Source: Parerythrobacter_A sp963761775
Lineage (GTDB): Bacteria > Pseudomonadota > Alphaproteobacteria > Sphingomonadales > Sphingomonadaceae
NCBI GenBank assembly: GCA_963761775.1
Contig: CAVXIF010000002.1
Location: 139,064 to 203,063 of the forward strand
Reading direction: 5' to 3'
Length of the DNA stretch: 64,000 nt
Shown here piece by piece: positions 9,264-17,593 of the stretch. The translations under genes and the position numbers were made by a program. The notes below the pieces were generated by a model that searched no databases, was not told where the DNA came from, and saw nothing but the letters and a program-made list of their open reading frames with translations. Each line of letters starts with the position of its first letter. The stretch's first letter is position 1.

Positions 9264-9701
9264 TCACGTCTGTGTATCGGATGCAGTTTTTTCTATCGAG
9301 ACCTGAGTCCGGACAAGCGGAACGTTCTCGCGAACCGTCTCGGTCCTTCGGATGCGTCGCAGGTGAATCTCTTCGACCAGGACAAGCTGCCGTGTTGTTA
9401 CCAGGCGCTCCTCGACAACCGGTATGATGGTGACGCCGTCCTCTTCGCGGGTATCGGGAATTGCGTCGATCGGTTCGTTCATGGCGACGCGCGTAACGTC
9501 TACCGTTTCGCGTAAGAGGTCCGCTTCCACCGCTTCGCTTGTCTCTATCGGGGTCGTGCGTACTGTAACGGTATCCCCTTCGACGACGACCTTGCGGGTG
9601 CTGACACGCTCTTCGACCACCGGAATACGGTGTTCTTCGACCGTCTGGCCGGATGCACTGTCCGGTGTAGCAGCGGATGGTTCGGAATGTCGTCGGTTCA
9701 T
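9264..9701 (-). CDS. YsnF/AvaK (DUF2382) domain stress protein
   Basis: 145 aa. Two halves each carry the DUF2382 signature: HRIPVVEERVSTRKVVVEGD near residue 24 and IIPVVEERLVTTRQLVLVEE near residue 91. Between them is the characteristic RVAMNEPI segment. It is strongly acidic and predicted soluble, with no signal peptide. The family (YsnF in Bacillus, AvaK in cyanobacteria) is stress-induced with unknown biochemical activity. It lies downstream of a related PRC-barrel/DUF2382 protein on the same strand, about 87 bp apart, suggesting a common stress cluster. The short N-terminal Ser/Pro-rich stretch is low complexity. Confidence 0.8.
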   Translation of the reverse strand: MNRRHSEPSAATPDSASGQTVEEHRIPVVEERVSTRKVVVEGDTVTVRTTPIETSEAVEADLLRETVDVTRVAMNEPIDAIPDTREEDGVTIIPVVEERLVTTRQLVLVEEIHLRRIRRTETVRENVPLVRTQVSIEKTASDTQT

Positions 9702-9788
9702 GGCAAAACGTCTTTCATAGGGAGTCAGAAACGGAACGGGCCGACTCCCGAAGGAAGCCGGCCCATTGCTTCAAGACACTTGCCTTGT

Positions 9789-10463
9789 TCAGGTACGGTT
9801 ACGCGTATTGTCACGATCGATATCGACCTCAGTCTTGCGAACCGTTTCGGTCACGCGCTCGACTGTATCGTCGGCGGTCTTCTTTACCACGACTTCGTCT
9901 GTGACGACGGCATCCTTGGCGACGACCACTTCTTCGTTGTGCTCGGTCATCGAGACAACCGTGTCGCCCTGGTTCAACAGGGCCTCGGCATCGGCACTGC
10001 TGACGCGCTCGTTGATAGCACGCTTTTCGACCGAAACCGTTTCGTCGCGAAGGTGCACGTCTTCGGACACCGTGTCGGCAACCACACGGGTGCGAACGGT
10101 GATGCCCGCGCCGTTTTCGGCCACGCGTTTGCCGATTGCGACCTGTTCCTCGACCACCGGAATCACTTCTTCTTCTACCACGTGGCCGGCGGCAACGCCT
10201 TCATCGGCATAGGCTTTTGCAGCATGGCCATAGACCACGGCGTTGTCGTGAATTTCCAGCGGTTCGACGGCGCAAGTGCGTCCGTCTTCCAGTCGAACGG
10301 CGACCACATGATCTTTGTCGCCATCGACCAGCAGATCGTCGATAATGCCGAACTGCTTGCCCTCCGGGCTGACCAGCGGGCGACCACGGATGTCCTGGTC
10401 GTCATTGACGAGTTCGTAATTGTCGAGTGCATCCAGCTTTGCAAAGCGGGTGTCGTTACGCAT
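9789..10463 (-). CDS. PRC-barrel and DUF2382 (YsnF-like) two-domain protein
   Basis: 224 aa. Residues about 15-90 form a PRC-barrel (DIRGRPLVSPEGKQFGIIDD, then VVAVRLEDG). Residues about 105-220 form a DUF2382 domain (EEEVIPVVEEQVAIGKRV, then SVEKRAINERVS, ending KKTADDTVERVTETVRKTEV). This PRC plus DUF2382 fusion is a recurring bacterial stress-protein architecture; its molecular role is not established. Start ATG 10463. It is the middle gene of a three-gene minus-strand group with the DUF2382-only protein downstream and a membrane-anchored protein upstream. A weak GC-rich inverted repeat (about 9738-9765) lies after its stop. Confidence 0.82.
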   Translation of the reverse strand: MRNDTRFAKLDALDNYELVNDDQDIRGRPLVSPEGKQFGIIDDLLVDGDKDHVVAVRLEDGRTCAVEPLEIHDNAVVYGHAAKAYADEGVAAGHVVEEEVIPVVEEQVAIGKRVAENGAGITVRTRVVADTVSEDVHLRDETVSVEKRAINERVSSADAEALLNQGDTVVSMTEHNEEVVVAKDAVVTDEVVVKKTADDTVERVTETVRKTEVDIDRDNTRNRT

Positions 10464-10508
10464 GATATATTCCTTCGGTTTAAATTGATTGTGGTGGGAA
10501 CTGCGACG

Positions 10509-10985
10509 TTATTCGGCGCGCTCGGCTACGGTCATGTCGGTGGCATAGATATAGCTGTTCATGCCGGTCGGGACGGTTGCATCGACGCCATCGGGCATCG
10601 CGGCATCACCAGCCATGACTGTACCCGTGAGGTTCACAAGCTGGCCGACATTGATGTCGAATGCGCCTTCTTGTGCGGTGTCGGGGGTCGGCTGCTCGTC
10701 GAACACGACGAACGTGTCGGTCCCGTTGTTATCGACGCGGAAAGACATGTCTCCGGTCAGTTCGGTGACGCGAACCCCGTCGAGCGTAACCGTTTCCCCA
10801 ACCGTGTACGCGGCTGCCACGGGTGTTTCCATGGTTTCGACTGCTTCGACCGGTTCTGCCGTTGCGACTTCTTCGTCATCTCCAGCTGCGAACAGGAAAT
10901 ACAGCAGTGCCGCAAGCCCCAACAGGGCTAACAGAATCCACAGCCAGTTCATGCTCGATTTTTCTTTTACCGGAATTTCGGCCAT
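10509..10985 (-). CDS. Membrane-anchored hypothetical protein with acidic linker and beta-rich C-terminal domain
   Basis: 158 aa from ATG 10985, preceded by a clear AAGGGGTAAAAG ribosome-binding site, which favours it over the GTG at 11015. One membrane helix covers about residues 14-33 (WLWILLALLGLAALLYFLFA). An acidic, Glu/Thr-rich linker follows to about residue 55, then a globular domain with TVTLDGVRVTELTGDMSFRV and GQLVNLTGTVM, suggesting a small beta-barrel of OB type. I do not recognise the family with certainty. The position, 45 bp upstream of the PRC-barrel gene, points to membership of the same stress cluster, probably as an inner-membrane protein facing the periplasm. Confidence 0.7.
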   Translation of the reverse strand: MAEIPVKEKSSMNWLWILLALLGLAALLYFLFAAGDDEEVATAEPVEAVETMETPVAAAYTVGETVTLDGVRVTELTGDMSFRVDNNGTDTFVVFDEQPTPDTAQEGAFDINVGQLVNLTGTVMAGDAAMPDGVDATVPTGMNSYIYATDMTVAERAE

Positions 10986-11132
10986 TCTTTTACCCCTTGC
11001 TGAATTATCGCCCACTTCCGGGCGCTCAGGGTATCAAGGCGCTTCGCCACTCGAAGGTTCCGTTACGGAAGGATGACACAGGCGATTGAATAACAAAGGT
11101 TATTGCTTGGTGCGACCTGGCAGCTTTTTATA

Positions 11133-12533
11133 TCAGCCCGCGGTCAGGCCCAGCGTCTCCCGCCTCAACCAGCGCCATAACAGCAGTATGGCGGCCACGC
11201 TCAGCCCGGTGGCAAGCCCCAGCCATATCCCGACTCCCGCCAGCGCGGTGCCGAAGCCGAGCAGCAGCGACACGCCAATGCCCGGCACCCAATAGCTGAA
11301 CGCTGCAATCCACATCGGTACACGGGTATCCTGCAATCCGCGCAGTGCGCCCGCCGCCACCGCCTGCACGCCATCGACCAGCTGGAACGCGGCAGCGATT
11401 TTCAGGTAGGTCAGTGCGAAGCCGACCAGCACGGCGTTCTTGGCCGCGTCGGGATCGAGATAGATCGCCAGTAGCGCATGGGGAAACAGCACCATTGCCG
11501 CCGCCGTCAGCATCATGAATCCGGTGCCCAGCGCAATCGCGGTCCACCCCGCGCGCGCCATGCCCGCCCGATCACCTCCGCCGTAGAAATAGCCGACGCG
11601 GATCGTTGCCGCCTGCCCGATGCCGAACGGCACCTGGAAGGCCAGCGCGGCAATCTGCAACGCCACCGTATGCGCGGCCAGTTGCGCCGTGCCGATATTG
11701 CCCATCAGGAAGGCCGCTGCCCCGAAAATGCCCGCCTCCGCCGTGATGGTCAGCGCGATGGGTGTCCCGATGCGGACGATGCGCAGGAAGACCGCCCAGT
11801 CCGGCACCCACCAGCGCCCGAAGACGTGGAACCGGTTCAGGTGCCGGGTAAACCGGATCGCCGCGATATAGGCGGCCAGCGTTGTCGTGGTGGTCAGGAT
11901 CGTGGCCACCGCCGCGCCCTGCAACCCCAATTCGGGGGCGCCCAGATTGCCGAAGATGAAGGCGTAGTTCGCCAGCGCATTCACCGCGATGCCGCCCGCC
12001 GTGATGGCGGTCGCGAATATCGGATGGCCCAGCGCAGAGACGAAGCTGCGCAGCACATTGGCCAGCACCATCGGGATCATCGAGAATACCAACAGCGAAT
12101 TGTAGCTGACCGCCAGTGCGATGATGTCTTCGCTCTGCCCCGTCGCGCGCATCAGCGGGCCGAGCGCCAGGCACAGCGCCATACCGCCCGCGCCGCTGAT
12201 AACCGCCAGCCACAGCGCCATGCGCGTGGCGCGGCGGACCGGGCGCACCACGCCACCCCTTCGCACATCGCCCGTGCCCACCGCCGCCGCAATCACCGGA
12301 GCGACGGCACCGGTCAGGCCGGACAGCGCCCACAGCACCAGCCCGAACAGCGCCACGACCAGCGCCGACGCCGCCAACGGTGCCTCGCCAAGCCGCGCAA
12401 TGAAAATGACGTCGACGGCATAGGTCAGCATTTGCAACAGGTTCGCCGCCGCCAGCGGCCAGCTCATCGCAAAGGTAGCGCGCAGTTCGGTGCGCCACGG
12501 GGTGCTGTCGGGAAGAGCGGCGGTCACAGTCAT
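11133..12533 (-). CDS. MATE family multidrug/toxin efflux transporter
   Basis: 466 aa with about 12 hydrophobic segments in two homologous halves. MSWPLAAANLLQMLTYAVDVIFIARLG at the N-terminus and RIGTPIALTITAEAGIFGAAAFLMG at the middle are the paired MATE half-starts. MATE proteins export cationic compounds or drugs using H+ or Na+ gradients across the inner membrane. The substrate cannot be inferred. It is a standalone gene, about 60 bp upstream (in genome order) of the DUF305 fusion on the same strand. Length and topology are normal and no frameshift is apparent. Confidence 0.92.
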   Translation of the reverse strand: MTVTAALPDSTPWRTELRATFAMSWPLAAANLLQMLTYAVDVIFIARLGEAPLAASALVVALFGLVLWALSGLTGAVAPVIAAAVGTGDVRRGGVVRPVRRATRMALWLAVISGAGGMALCLALGPLMRATGQSEDIIALAVSYNSLLVFSMIPMVLANVLRSFVSALGHPIFATAITAGGIAVNALANYAFIFGNLGAPELGLQGAAVATILTTTTTLAAYIAAIRFTRHLNRFHVFGRWWVPDWAVFLRIVRIGTPIALTITAEAGIFGAAAFLMGNIGTAQLAAHTVALQIAALAFQVPFGIGQAATIRVGYFYGGGDRAGMARAGWTAIALGTGFMMLTAAAMVLFPHALLAIYLDPDAAKNAVLVGFALTYLKIAAAFQLVDGVQAVAAGALRGLQDTRVPMWIAAFSYWVPGIGVSLLLGFGTALAGVGIWLGLATGLSVAAILLLWRWLRRETLGLTAG

Positions 12534-12592
12534 CGCCGTGCGCGCTTAGGCGCATGCGCGGCGAAGGGACACCTCCCAAATCGGCCCGCAGG

Positions 12593-15061
12593 CTATCCCC
12601 CCTTGCGCAACCCCTCCGCGATGCCGCGCATCGTCTCGGCCAGCGTCACGTTCAGGCCCGGTGCTTCGGACAAATCGTCCGCCAGCCGGTCCAGCGTCGG
12701 CGCAACGCTGGCATCGCCCGCTTCCGCAGCATCCAGCGCCGCCAGATACGGTGCCAGCATCGCTTCGGGTTGCGGTTCCATGCGCTGCATCTGGTCCAGA
12801 TAGGCGCGCGCCACCGCCGGGCTGTCGGGCCAGCGGACGGGATATTGCTGTTGCGGATTGAAGGTGCCGTTCTGCGCGGGATCGAGCATGGCTTCCTTCG
12901 CCGCCGCGATTTCGTTGGCGCTCAGGAATTCGCTCGGCTCAAGCTCCAGCACGTCCAGCCCGCGCGCGATTTCGGTGCCGTAGATGCGGCCCCGATACCA
13001 GTAAACCGACCAGAATCCGCCCAGCACCATCTGGTCCGCGTCGATCGGCCCGCGGTCGAAATAGGCGATTTCGACCGGATTGGCGCTGTCGGTGAAATCC
13101 ATCAGCGAGATGCCGCCCTGATACCATGCCTGCACAAAGATGTCGCGCCCCGGCACCGGCACCAGCGACCCGTTATGGGCGACGCAGTTCTCCATCTCGC
13201 CCTGCGCGGCGGGTATTTTGTAGAGGCTGCGCGCGGTCAGCTTGCCATCGACAAGATCGTAAATGGCGTCGGCACCCCAGGTCATGGGATCGAAGGTGCG
13301 GCAACGCGGGCGCCCGCCACCGCCCCATTCGTCGGTGAAGACAACCTTGGTGCCGTCATTGTTGAAGGTTGCCGAGTGCCAGTAGGCAAAGCCGGTGTCC
13401 GTCACCGCGTCCAAGCGCACCGGTTTGCGCGGGTCCGAGATGTCCAGCACGATGCCGTTGCCGCTGCACGCCCCGGCAGCCAGCGCCTTGGTCGGGAAGA
13501 TGGTGATGTCGTGACACTGGTCGGTTCGGCGCGTGTCCTGCGTGCCGTCGCCGTGATCGCCGCCCGCCCACAGCCCGGCAATGCGGTCGCCATCCGCGAA
13601 CACGCGCGGGCTGTCGACGATGCGCGATGCGGCGGGGTTTGCCTTGGGTATCTCGATCACGTCGATGCTGAACAGGGCGGAACCGCGTTCGGCTGTGCCA
13701 TAGGGAGAGCATCCATCCAGCTCCGCCTCGTCGCGCACGCGCGCCGTGCCGGAATTATAGACCAGTATGCTGGTATCGTCCTCGGCGACGACGGAATGCG
13801 TGTGGCTGCCGCGACAGGTCTGGACCTGCCCGACCTGGCGCGGGCGCGTGGCATCCGAAATGTCGAAGATGCGCAAGCCCCGGAAGCGTTCTTTGCTGAT
13901 GTCTTCGGCCACACCCTGCAACCCGCAATCCACACGCCCGCGCGTTTGTTCGACCGACATGATGAGCAATTTACCGACGATGCTGACATCGCCCTGACCG
14001 CCGGGGCACACCGTGCTGCTGACCAGCGCGGGCATTTCGCCATCGGCAATGCGGTAGATGTTGAACCCGTGGTAATTGCCCACCACCACCATATCGCCTG
14101 AAAAGGCGAGGTCGGTCTGTGCGAAGCTGAATAGCGGGGAGCGTTCGGAAAGCTTGGTCTTGGGATCACCCGCCTCGGTATCCGGCTTTTCAGGGATGAC
14201 GACATCGGCGTTGTCCGTATCGCTGTCTTCGGCACCGGTGTCGGGCCGTGCGGGGTTGGCATCGGCCACGGCCAGCCGCAGTCCGGCAGGGTTTTCAGGA
14301 TCGAAAAACCCGGCTGGCTTCGGCAGCGAGCCAACCAGCGTCAGCCCCTTCATCGCCACACCCGCATCGCGGAAACCCGCCGCCAGCGTGGTGCGCGGAT
14401 CCTCCGCCAGCTTTTCCAGCAGCGCGCTCATGCGCGTGATTTCGGATTTCTGGTCGGCGTCGATATCGCTGACGAAGCGGTAGAGGACGGGATCGTAAGC
14501 GGCCCCTTGCGTATCGAACAGCGTATCGACCATTTCCAGCGCGCCCTGGTGGTGCGCGATCATCAGTTGCAGGAACAGCTGGTCGAACGCGGTCCCCTCG
14601 GCGGCGGCGAGCTGCGCCATCTGTTCGGGCGTCGCCATGCCCGCCATACCCATGTGCATTTTCGACACGTCATGCATCGCATGGCCCATCGCCGCGTGTT
14701 TGCCAGGGTCGGCTGGCGTCTCGCCCCGGTCGCGCAGCCAGCCTTGCATGAAAGCAATCTCGTCTGCCTGACCGGCCCCGATTTTCTCCGCGATCGCAAT
14801 CAGCTCTTCGGTATTGGTCCGCTCCGCCACCAGATCGGCCATCTGCGTTGCCTGGAAATGATGTGGGATCATGGCCTGCATGAATTCGAGATCGGCTGGA
14901 ATGTAGCGCGACGCGGCAACCTGCGTGGCGCTCTCCGCAGTGAGCGTGCTGCTTTCCTGACCAGGCGCGCCGGGCAGGATGATCGGCGCGTCCTGCGCGA
15001 TAGCGGCGCCGGGAAGGGCGAGGTAGGCAGCGGTGGCGAGCAGGGCGGTGCGGAATTTCAT
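12593..15061 (-). CDS. Secreted DUF305 and LVIVD-repeat fusion protein
   Basis: 822 aa. A signal peptide (MKFRTALLATAAYLALPGAAIAQD) is followed by a DUF305 domain, about residues 50-230. It holds paired metal-binding-type motifs, FMQAMIPHHFQATQMA and LMIAHHQGALEMV. A Pro/Asp/Glu-rich linker (about 265-305) leads to a region with LVIVD-type beta-propeller repeats, about 310-730 (GLRIFDISDATRPRQVGQV, GIVLDISDPRKPVRLD, GISLMDFTDSANPVEIAYF). DUF305 proteins are ferritin-like and often linked to copper or other metals; the LVIVD repeats form a surface propeller. Both being extracytoplasmic fits the signal peptide. The fused product is much longer than ordinary DUF305 proteins (about 120-200 aa). 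The substrate is unknown. Confidence 0.8.
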   Translation of the reverse strand: MKFRTALLATAAYLALPGAAIAQDAPIILPGAPGQESSTLTAESATQVAASRYIPADLEFMQAMIPHHFQATQMADLVAERTNTEELIAIAEKIGAGQADEIAFMQGWLRDRGETPADPGKHAAMGHAMHDVSKMHMGMAGMATPEQMAQLAAAEGTAFDQLFLQLMIAHHQGALEMVDTLFDTQGAAYDPVLYRFVSDIDADQKSEITRMSALLEKLAEDPRTTLAAGFRDAGVAMKGLTLVGSLPKPAGFFDPENPAGLRLAVADANPARPDTGAEDSDTDNADVVIPEKPDTEAGDPKTKLSERSPLFSFAQTDLAFSGDMVVVGNYHGFNIYRIADGEMPALVSSTVCPGGQGDVSIVGKLLIMSVEQTRGRVDCGLQGVAEDISKERFRGLRIFDISDATRPRQVGQVQTCRGSHTHSVVAEDDTSILVYNSGTARVRDEAELDGCSPYGTAERGSALFSIDVIEIPKANPAASRIVDSPRVFADGDRIAGLWAGGDHGDGTQDTRRTDQCHDITIFPTKALAAGACSGNGIVLDISDPRKPVRLDAVTDTGFAYWHSATFNNDGTKVVFTDEWGGGGRPRCRTFDPMTWGADAIYDLVDGKLTARSLYKIPAAQGEMENCVAHNGSLVPVPGRDIFVQAWYQGGISLMDFTDSANPVEIAYFDRGPIDADQMVLGGFWSVYWYRGRIYGTEIARGLDVLELEPSEFLSANEIAAAKEAMLDPAQNGTFNPQQQYPVRWPDSPAVARAYLDQMQRMEPQPEAMLAPYLAALDAAEAGDASVAPTLDRLADDLSEAPGLNVTLAETMRGIAEGLRKGG

Positions 15062-15150
15062 GGGTGTAGTCCTTTGTATTGTTCACATAGCTGCCGCAAC
15101 TTTGCAGCGGAGGGAAGGGGGATGATTTTCAGAAGTGCGTGCCTGTCTGC

Positions 15151-15260
15151 TCGCTGACGCTCGGTGCTGTGCCATCCCGCTCGCCCTCCCGACCACCCGA
15201 TTAGTATAATCCCGTGAGCGGAAGGGAGGGGGAGCGGGATGGGACAGCAAGGGAGGGCGG
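15151..15260. repeat. Dispersed palindromic repeat, family A copy 1 (degenerate right arm)
   Basis: Contains CGCTCGGTGCTGTGCCAT followed by CCCGCTCGCCCTCCCGACC. The complementary right arm GGGAGGGGGAGCGGGAT lies about 35 bp further on (15224-15240). The left arm matches family A copy 2 at 16800-16830 in the same orientation. It occupies the gap between the DUF305 fusion gene and rplL. The right arm has diverged more than in copy 2. Confidence 0.75.
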
Positions 15261-15350
15261 ATGCCCGACCGCAGCAGACAAGAACGCGCGGGATGGAACA
15301 GCAAGCGCAGGACTGATTTCCGCAAGCGCACCCAACATAAGACTCCCACG

Positions 15351-15379
15351 AAAAAGGGCGGCACCTTGCGGTACCGCCC
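15351..15379 (-). terminator. Intrinsic terminator after rplL
   Basis: A 10-bp stem with one mismatch (15356-15365 with 15370-15379) around a TTGC/GCAA tetraloop is followed on the minus strand by five T residues (15355-15351). It lies 45 bp after the rplL stop. Confidence 0.85.
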
Positions 15380-15424
15380 TTCCTTCGCACGGGCGCTTCA
15401 AGACACCCGCCAAACCGTAATGGC

Positions 15425-15799
15425 TTACTTGAGTTCGACGGTACCGCCGGCACCTTCGATCTTGCCCTTGATCTCTTCGGCTTCGGCCTTGTTGACGCCT
15501 TCCTTGATCGGCTTGGGCGCATCTTCGACCAGCTTCTTGGCTTCGCCCAGACCCAGACCGGTAATCGCGCGGACTTCCTTGATGACCTGGATCTTCTTGC
15601 CGCCGTCGCCGGTCAGGATGACGTCGAATTCGTCCTTTTCCTCTTCGGCCGGTGCCGCTTCGCCGCCGCCGCCACCGGCGACTGCCACTGCTGCGGCTGC
15701 CGAAACGCCCCACTCTTCTTCAAGCGCCTTGGCCAGTTCCGCTGCTTCCAGAACGGTCAGCTTGGAAAGTTCTTCGACGAGTGCCTTGATGTCTGCCAT
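15425..15799 (-). CDS. rplL: 50S ribosomal protein L7/L12
   Basis: 124 aa, standard length. It has the N-terminal dimerisation domain (MADIKALVEELSKLTVLEAAEL), an Ala/Gly-rich hinge (about 40-55), and the C-terminal factor-binding domain (EKDEFDVILTGDGGKKIQV to the C-terminus TVELK). It forms the stalk that recruits translational GTPases. It follows rplJ by 65 bp on the minus strand and precedes a strong terminator. In most bacteria rplJL run straight into rpoBC; here rpoBC lie on the other strand. Confidence 0.97.
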   Translation of the reverse strand: MADIKALVEELSKLTVLEAAELAKALEEEWGVSAAAAVAVAGGGGGEAAPAEEEKDEFDVILTGDGGKKIQVIKEVRAITGLGLGEAKKLVEDAPKPIKEGVNKAEAEEIKGKIEGAGGTVELK

Positions 15800-15864
15800 G
15801 ATATTCTACTCCGAAAATAATTGTGCGGGGCAACGGTCGCCCCAGTGATCGATATGCGTAAAAG

Positions 15865-16380
15865 CTATGCTGCTTCCTTGGCGCCATAGGCACCGAAGAC
15901 GCGGGCCAGCTTGCTTGCCGGTTCGTTGACGACGCGGGCGATCTTGGTGGCCGGTGCATTGACCAGACCCACGATCGTGCCGCGCAGTTCGTCCAGGCTT
16001 GGCATGGATGCCAGTGACCTGATGCCTGCTTCGTCCAGCACCTGTCCGCCCATCGAGCCGCCGACGATTTCCAGTCGGTCGTTCGATTTGGCGAAATCCA
16101 CCGCGGCCTTCGCCGCAGCGACCGGATCGGCGGAATAGCCAAGCGCGGTCGGCCCCTTCAGCATGTCTTCCATGCCTGCATAGGGGGTGTCTTTCAGGGC
16201 CAGCACGGCTAGGCGGTTTTTCGCGACCTTGTAGGACGCGCCCGCTTCGCGCATCTTCCCGCGCAGATCGGTGGACTGGTCCACCGTCAGGCCGAGATTG
16301 CGGGTCACGACGACCACGCCCACCTCGTTGAAGATTGCGTTGAGCTGCGCGACCGCTTCGGATTTCTCTTTGCGATCCAT
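15865..16380 (-). CDS. rplJ: 50S ribosomal protein L10
   Basis: 171 aa. MDRKEKSEAVAQLNAIFNE, DLRGKMREAGASYKVAKNRL and LKGPTALGYS are the conserved L10 segments. It anchors L7/L12 dimers to the ribosomal stalk. It is the first gene of a two-gene rplJ-rplL unit, with a strong AAGGAAGGAGC ribosome-binding site 5 bases before ATG 16380. The long upstream leader is likely the site of autogenous control by L10-L12. The orientation is opposite to rpoBC. Confidence 0.96.
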   Translation of the reverse strand: MDRKEKSEAVAQLNAIFNEVGVVVVTRNLGLTVDQSTDLRGKMREAGASYKVAKNRLAVLALKDTPYAGMEDMLKGPTALGYSADPVAAAKAAVDFAKSNDRLEIVGGSMGGQVLDEAGIRSLASMPSLDELRGTIVGLVNAPATKIARVVNEPASKLARVFGAYGAKEAA

Positions 16381-16640
16381 ACGTTAAGCTCCTTCCTTGT
16401 TCATGGCCGCACTCTGCGCTGGTGAAAGCGCGCACGCGGCCGGCTGCGTTCACCGCACGGCGGATGCCGCACGGCTCGGTAGTCCATGATGGGGGGAAGG
16501 AGGGTGCGGTCGGCACGAAGGCCGGTCGCGGTGGCGGGACCGTGCCCGCCAGAATCTCGTATCCCCGCCTCGGCTGGAAATTAAGCAGGCCAGATTGCCT
16601 GCACCAACTGTCTCGGACGGATGACCGGGTCGGCGCGAAC
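16381..16640 (-). promoter_or_regulatory. rplJ 5' leader, putative L10 autoregulatory leader
   Basis: About 260 bp upstream of rplJ contain no gene. Read on the minus strand, GCCGAGGCGGGGATACG (about 16555-16571) and several GC-rich complementary segments precede a purine-rich RBS. Long structured rplJ leaders bind the L10-(L12)4 complex in proteobacteria, and this position fits. I cannot fold it here, so assignment rests on location and the conserved-looking GGGGATACG segment. Confidence 0.45.
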
Positions 16641-16740
16641 GCCGGACGGTCGGTGGCGCGTTTAGCTGGACCTTGCGCGGGAGTCAAGAAATGAGTCTGT
16701 GCCCGGCGCGCTTCGTTGAGTGTTTTTGTTTTCTCGCTAA

Positions 16741-16881
16741 CGCTCGGTGCTGTGCGTTCTTGCTCGGTGCGCTCCGGACATCCGTCTACTCCGCGTGGGT
16801 GTGCCATCCCGCTCGCCCTCCCGACCACCCACGACGGATTATACCTAATCGGGTGGTCGGGAGGGGGAGCGGGATGGCACA
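16741..16881. repeat. Dispersed palindromic repeat, family A copy 2 (31-bp arms)
   Basis: Left arm 16800-16830 (starting TGTGCCATCCCGCTCG) and right arm 16851-16881 (ending AGCGGGATGGCACA) are complementary at 30 of 31 positions around a 20-bp loop. It could form a long cruciform or RNA hairpin. The preceding CGCTCGGTGCTGTGC (16741-16755) is also shared with copy 1 near 15158. The two copies bracket rplJ-rplL. Confidence 0.85.
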
Positions 16882-16890
16882 GCAACCGAG

Positions 16891-16957
16891 CGTCATTGCG
16901 AGCGTAGCGAGCAACAAGCAAATCGCTCCTACGCCGAGCCGCACGCCGCAATGACGG
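16891..16957. repeat. Dispersed palindromic repeat, family B copy 1
   Basis: Begins CGTCATTGCGAGCGTAGCGA and ends GCCGCAATGACGG, so the ends are inverted copies. The same motif recurs at 50387-50414 in the opposite sense. This CGTCATTGCGAGCG type is widespread in alphaproteobacterial intergenic DNA. It directly abuts family A copy 2. Confidence 0.8.
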
Positions 16958-16974
16958 TGTGCTCAATGACGCAC

Positions 16975-17010
16975 AAAAAACCGGGCGCGGATTGCTCCGG
17001 CCCGGCTTTT
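16975..17010 (-). terminator. Intrinsic terminator after the small lipoprotein gene
   Basis: CCGGGC (16981-16986) pairs with GCCCGG (17000-17005), with six A on the left (U-tract for the minus strand) and five T on the right. It lies 23 bp past the lipoprotein stop. Confidence 0.75.
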
Positions 17011-17032
17011 TCGGTGTTGTGGTGGCTGCGGC

Positions 17033-17275
17033 CTAGATGCCGTCGGCGGTGTCTTCCAGCGTTTCGGCTTCCTGTTCCAGCGCCGCTGCCTCGCCAGCGT
17101 CGCCCGCTTCTTGCGCGGCTTCAGCCTGCGCTTCGAGGACGTCGGACTGTTCGTCGATCACTTCGCCCTGTGCTTCGGTGACATCGTCCATTTCCTCGCC
17201 GATTTCCTCTTTCGGGCCATCGCAGGCGGTGAGGGCGAAAGCGGCGGTGGCAAGTGCGGCAAATGCGAATTTCAT
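17033..17275 (-). CDS. Small acidic lipoprotein
   Basis: 80 aa. The signal peptide ends in a lipobox, AFALTAC, with C18 as the likely lipidated residue. The rest is very rich in Glu, Ala and Asp with heptad-like spacing (EQSDVLEAQAEAAQEAGDAG), consistent with a helical, coiled-coil-like surface rod. No known domain is recognised. It is a single gene with its own terminator, on the same strand as the HTH/DUF2975 operon 73 bp upstream, and may be read from that promoter as well. Confidence 0.72.
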   Translation of the reverse strand: MKFAFAALATAAFALTACDGPKEEIGEEMDDVTEAQGEVIDEQSDVLEAQAEAAQEAGDAGEAAALEQEAETLEDTADGI

Positions 17276-17347
17276 GATGTGTGGTATCCCTGTTTTTCGA
17301 ATGCGACCATAAGTCGGCTTCGCTTCAACCGACTTGTTGTCGCATCG

Positions 17348-17593
17348 TCAAGCCTGCCCTTGTTCTGGCGCATAGCCGATCAGGTCGCCCGGCTGGCAAT
17401 CCAGCTCGCGGCAGATCGCTTCCAGCGTGGTGAAGCGGATGGCCTTGGCCTTGCCGGTCTTGAGGATGGACAGGTTGGCGAGCGTCAGGCCCACCCGCTC
17501 CGCCAGTTCGGTCAGCGTCATGCGGCGTTCGTGCAGCAGGTCGTCGAGCTTAATCACGATGGCGGTTCCTTCGGGTTGTGCGGAAGGGGGCAT
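17348..17593 (-). CDS. YozG-type small XRE/Cro helix-turn-helix regulator
   Basis: 81 aa from ATG 17593, which overlaps the DUF2975 stop (TGATG). A GTG at 17557 would give IKLDDLL near the N-terminus, the usual start of this family, so either start is possible. The HTH spans MTLTELAERVGLTLANLSILKTGKAKAIRFTTL, read in parts, and ends with the zinc-free ELDCQPGDLIGY tail typical of YozG-like proteins. This family pairs almost always with a DUF2975 membrane protein, as here. It probably binds the repeated CGATA-containing promoter upstream of the operon and regulates its own expression. Confidence 0.85.
   Translation of the reverse strand: MPPSAQPEGTAIVIKLDDLLHERRMTLTELAERVGLTLANLSILKTGKAKAIRFTTLEAICRELDCQPGDLIGYAPEQGQA

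Noticed and set aside
15151..17010. Possible CRISPR array, suggested by repeated palindromes
   Set aside because: Only two copies of each element, unequal spacing, no short regular spacers and no cas genes.
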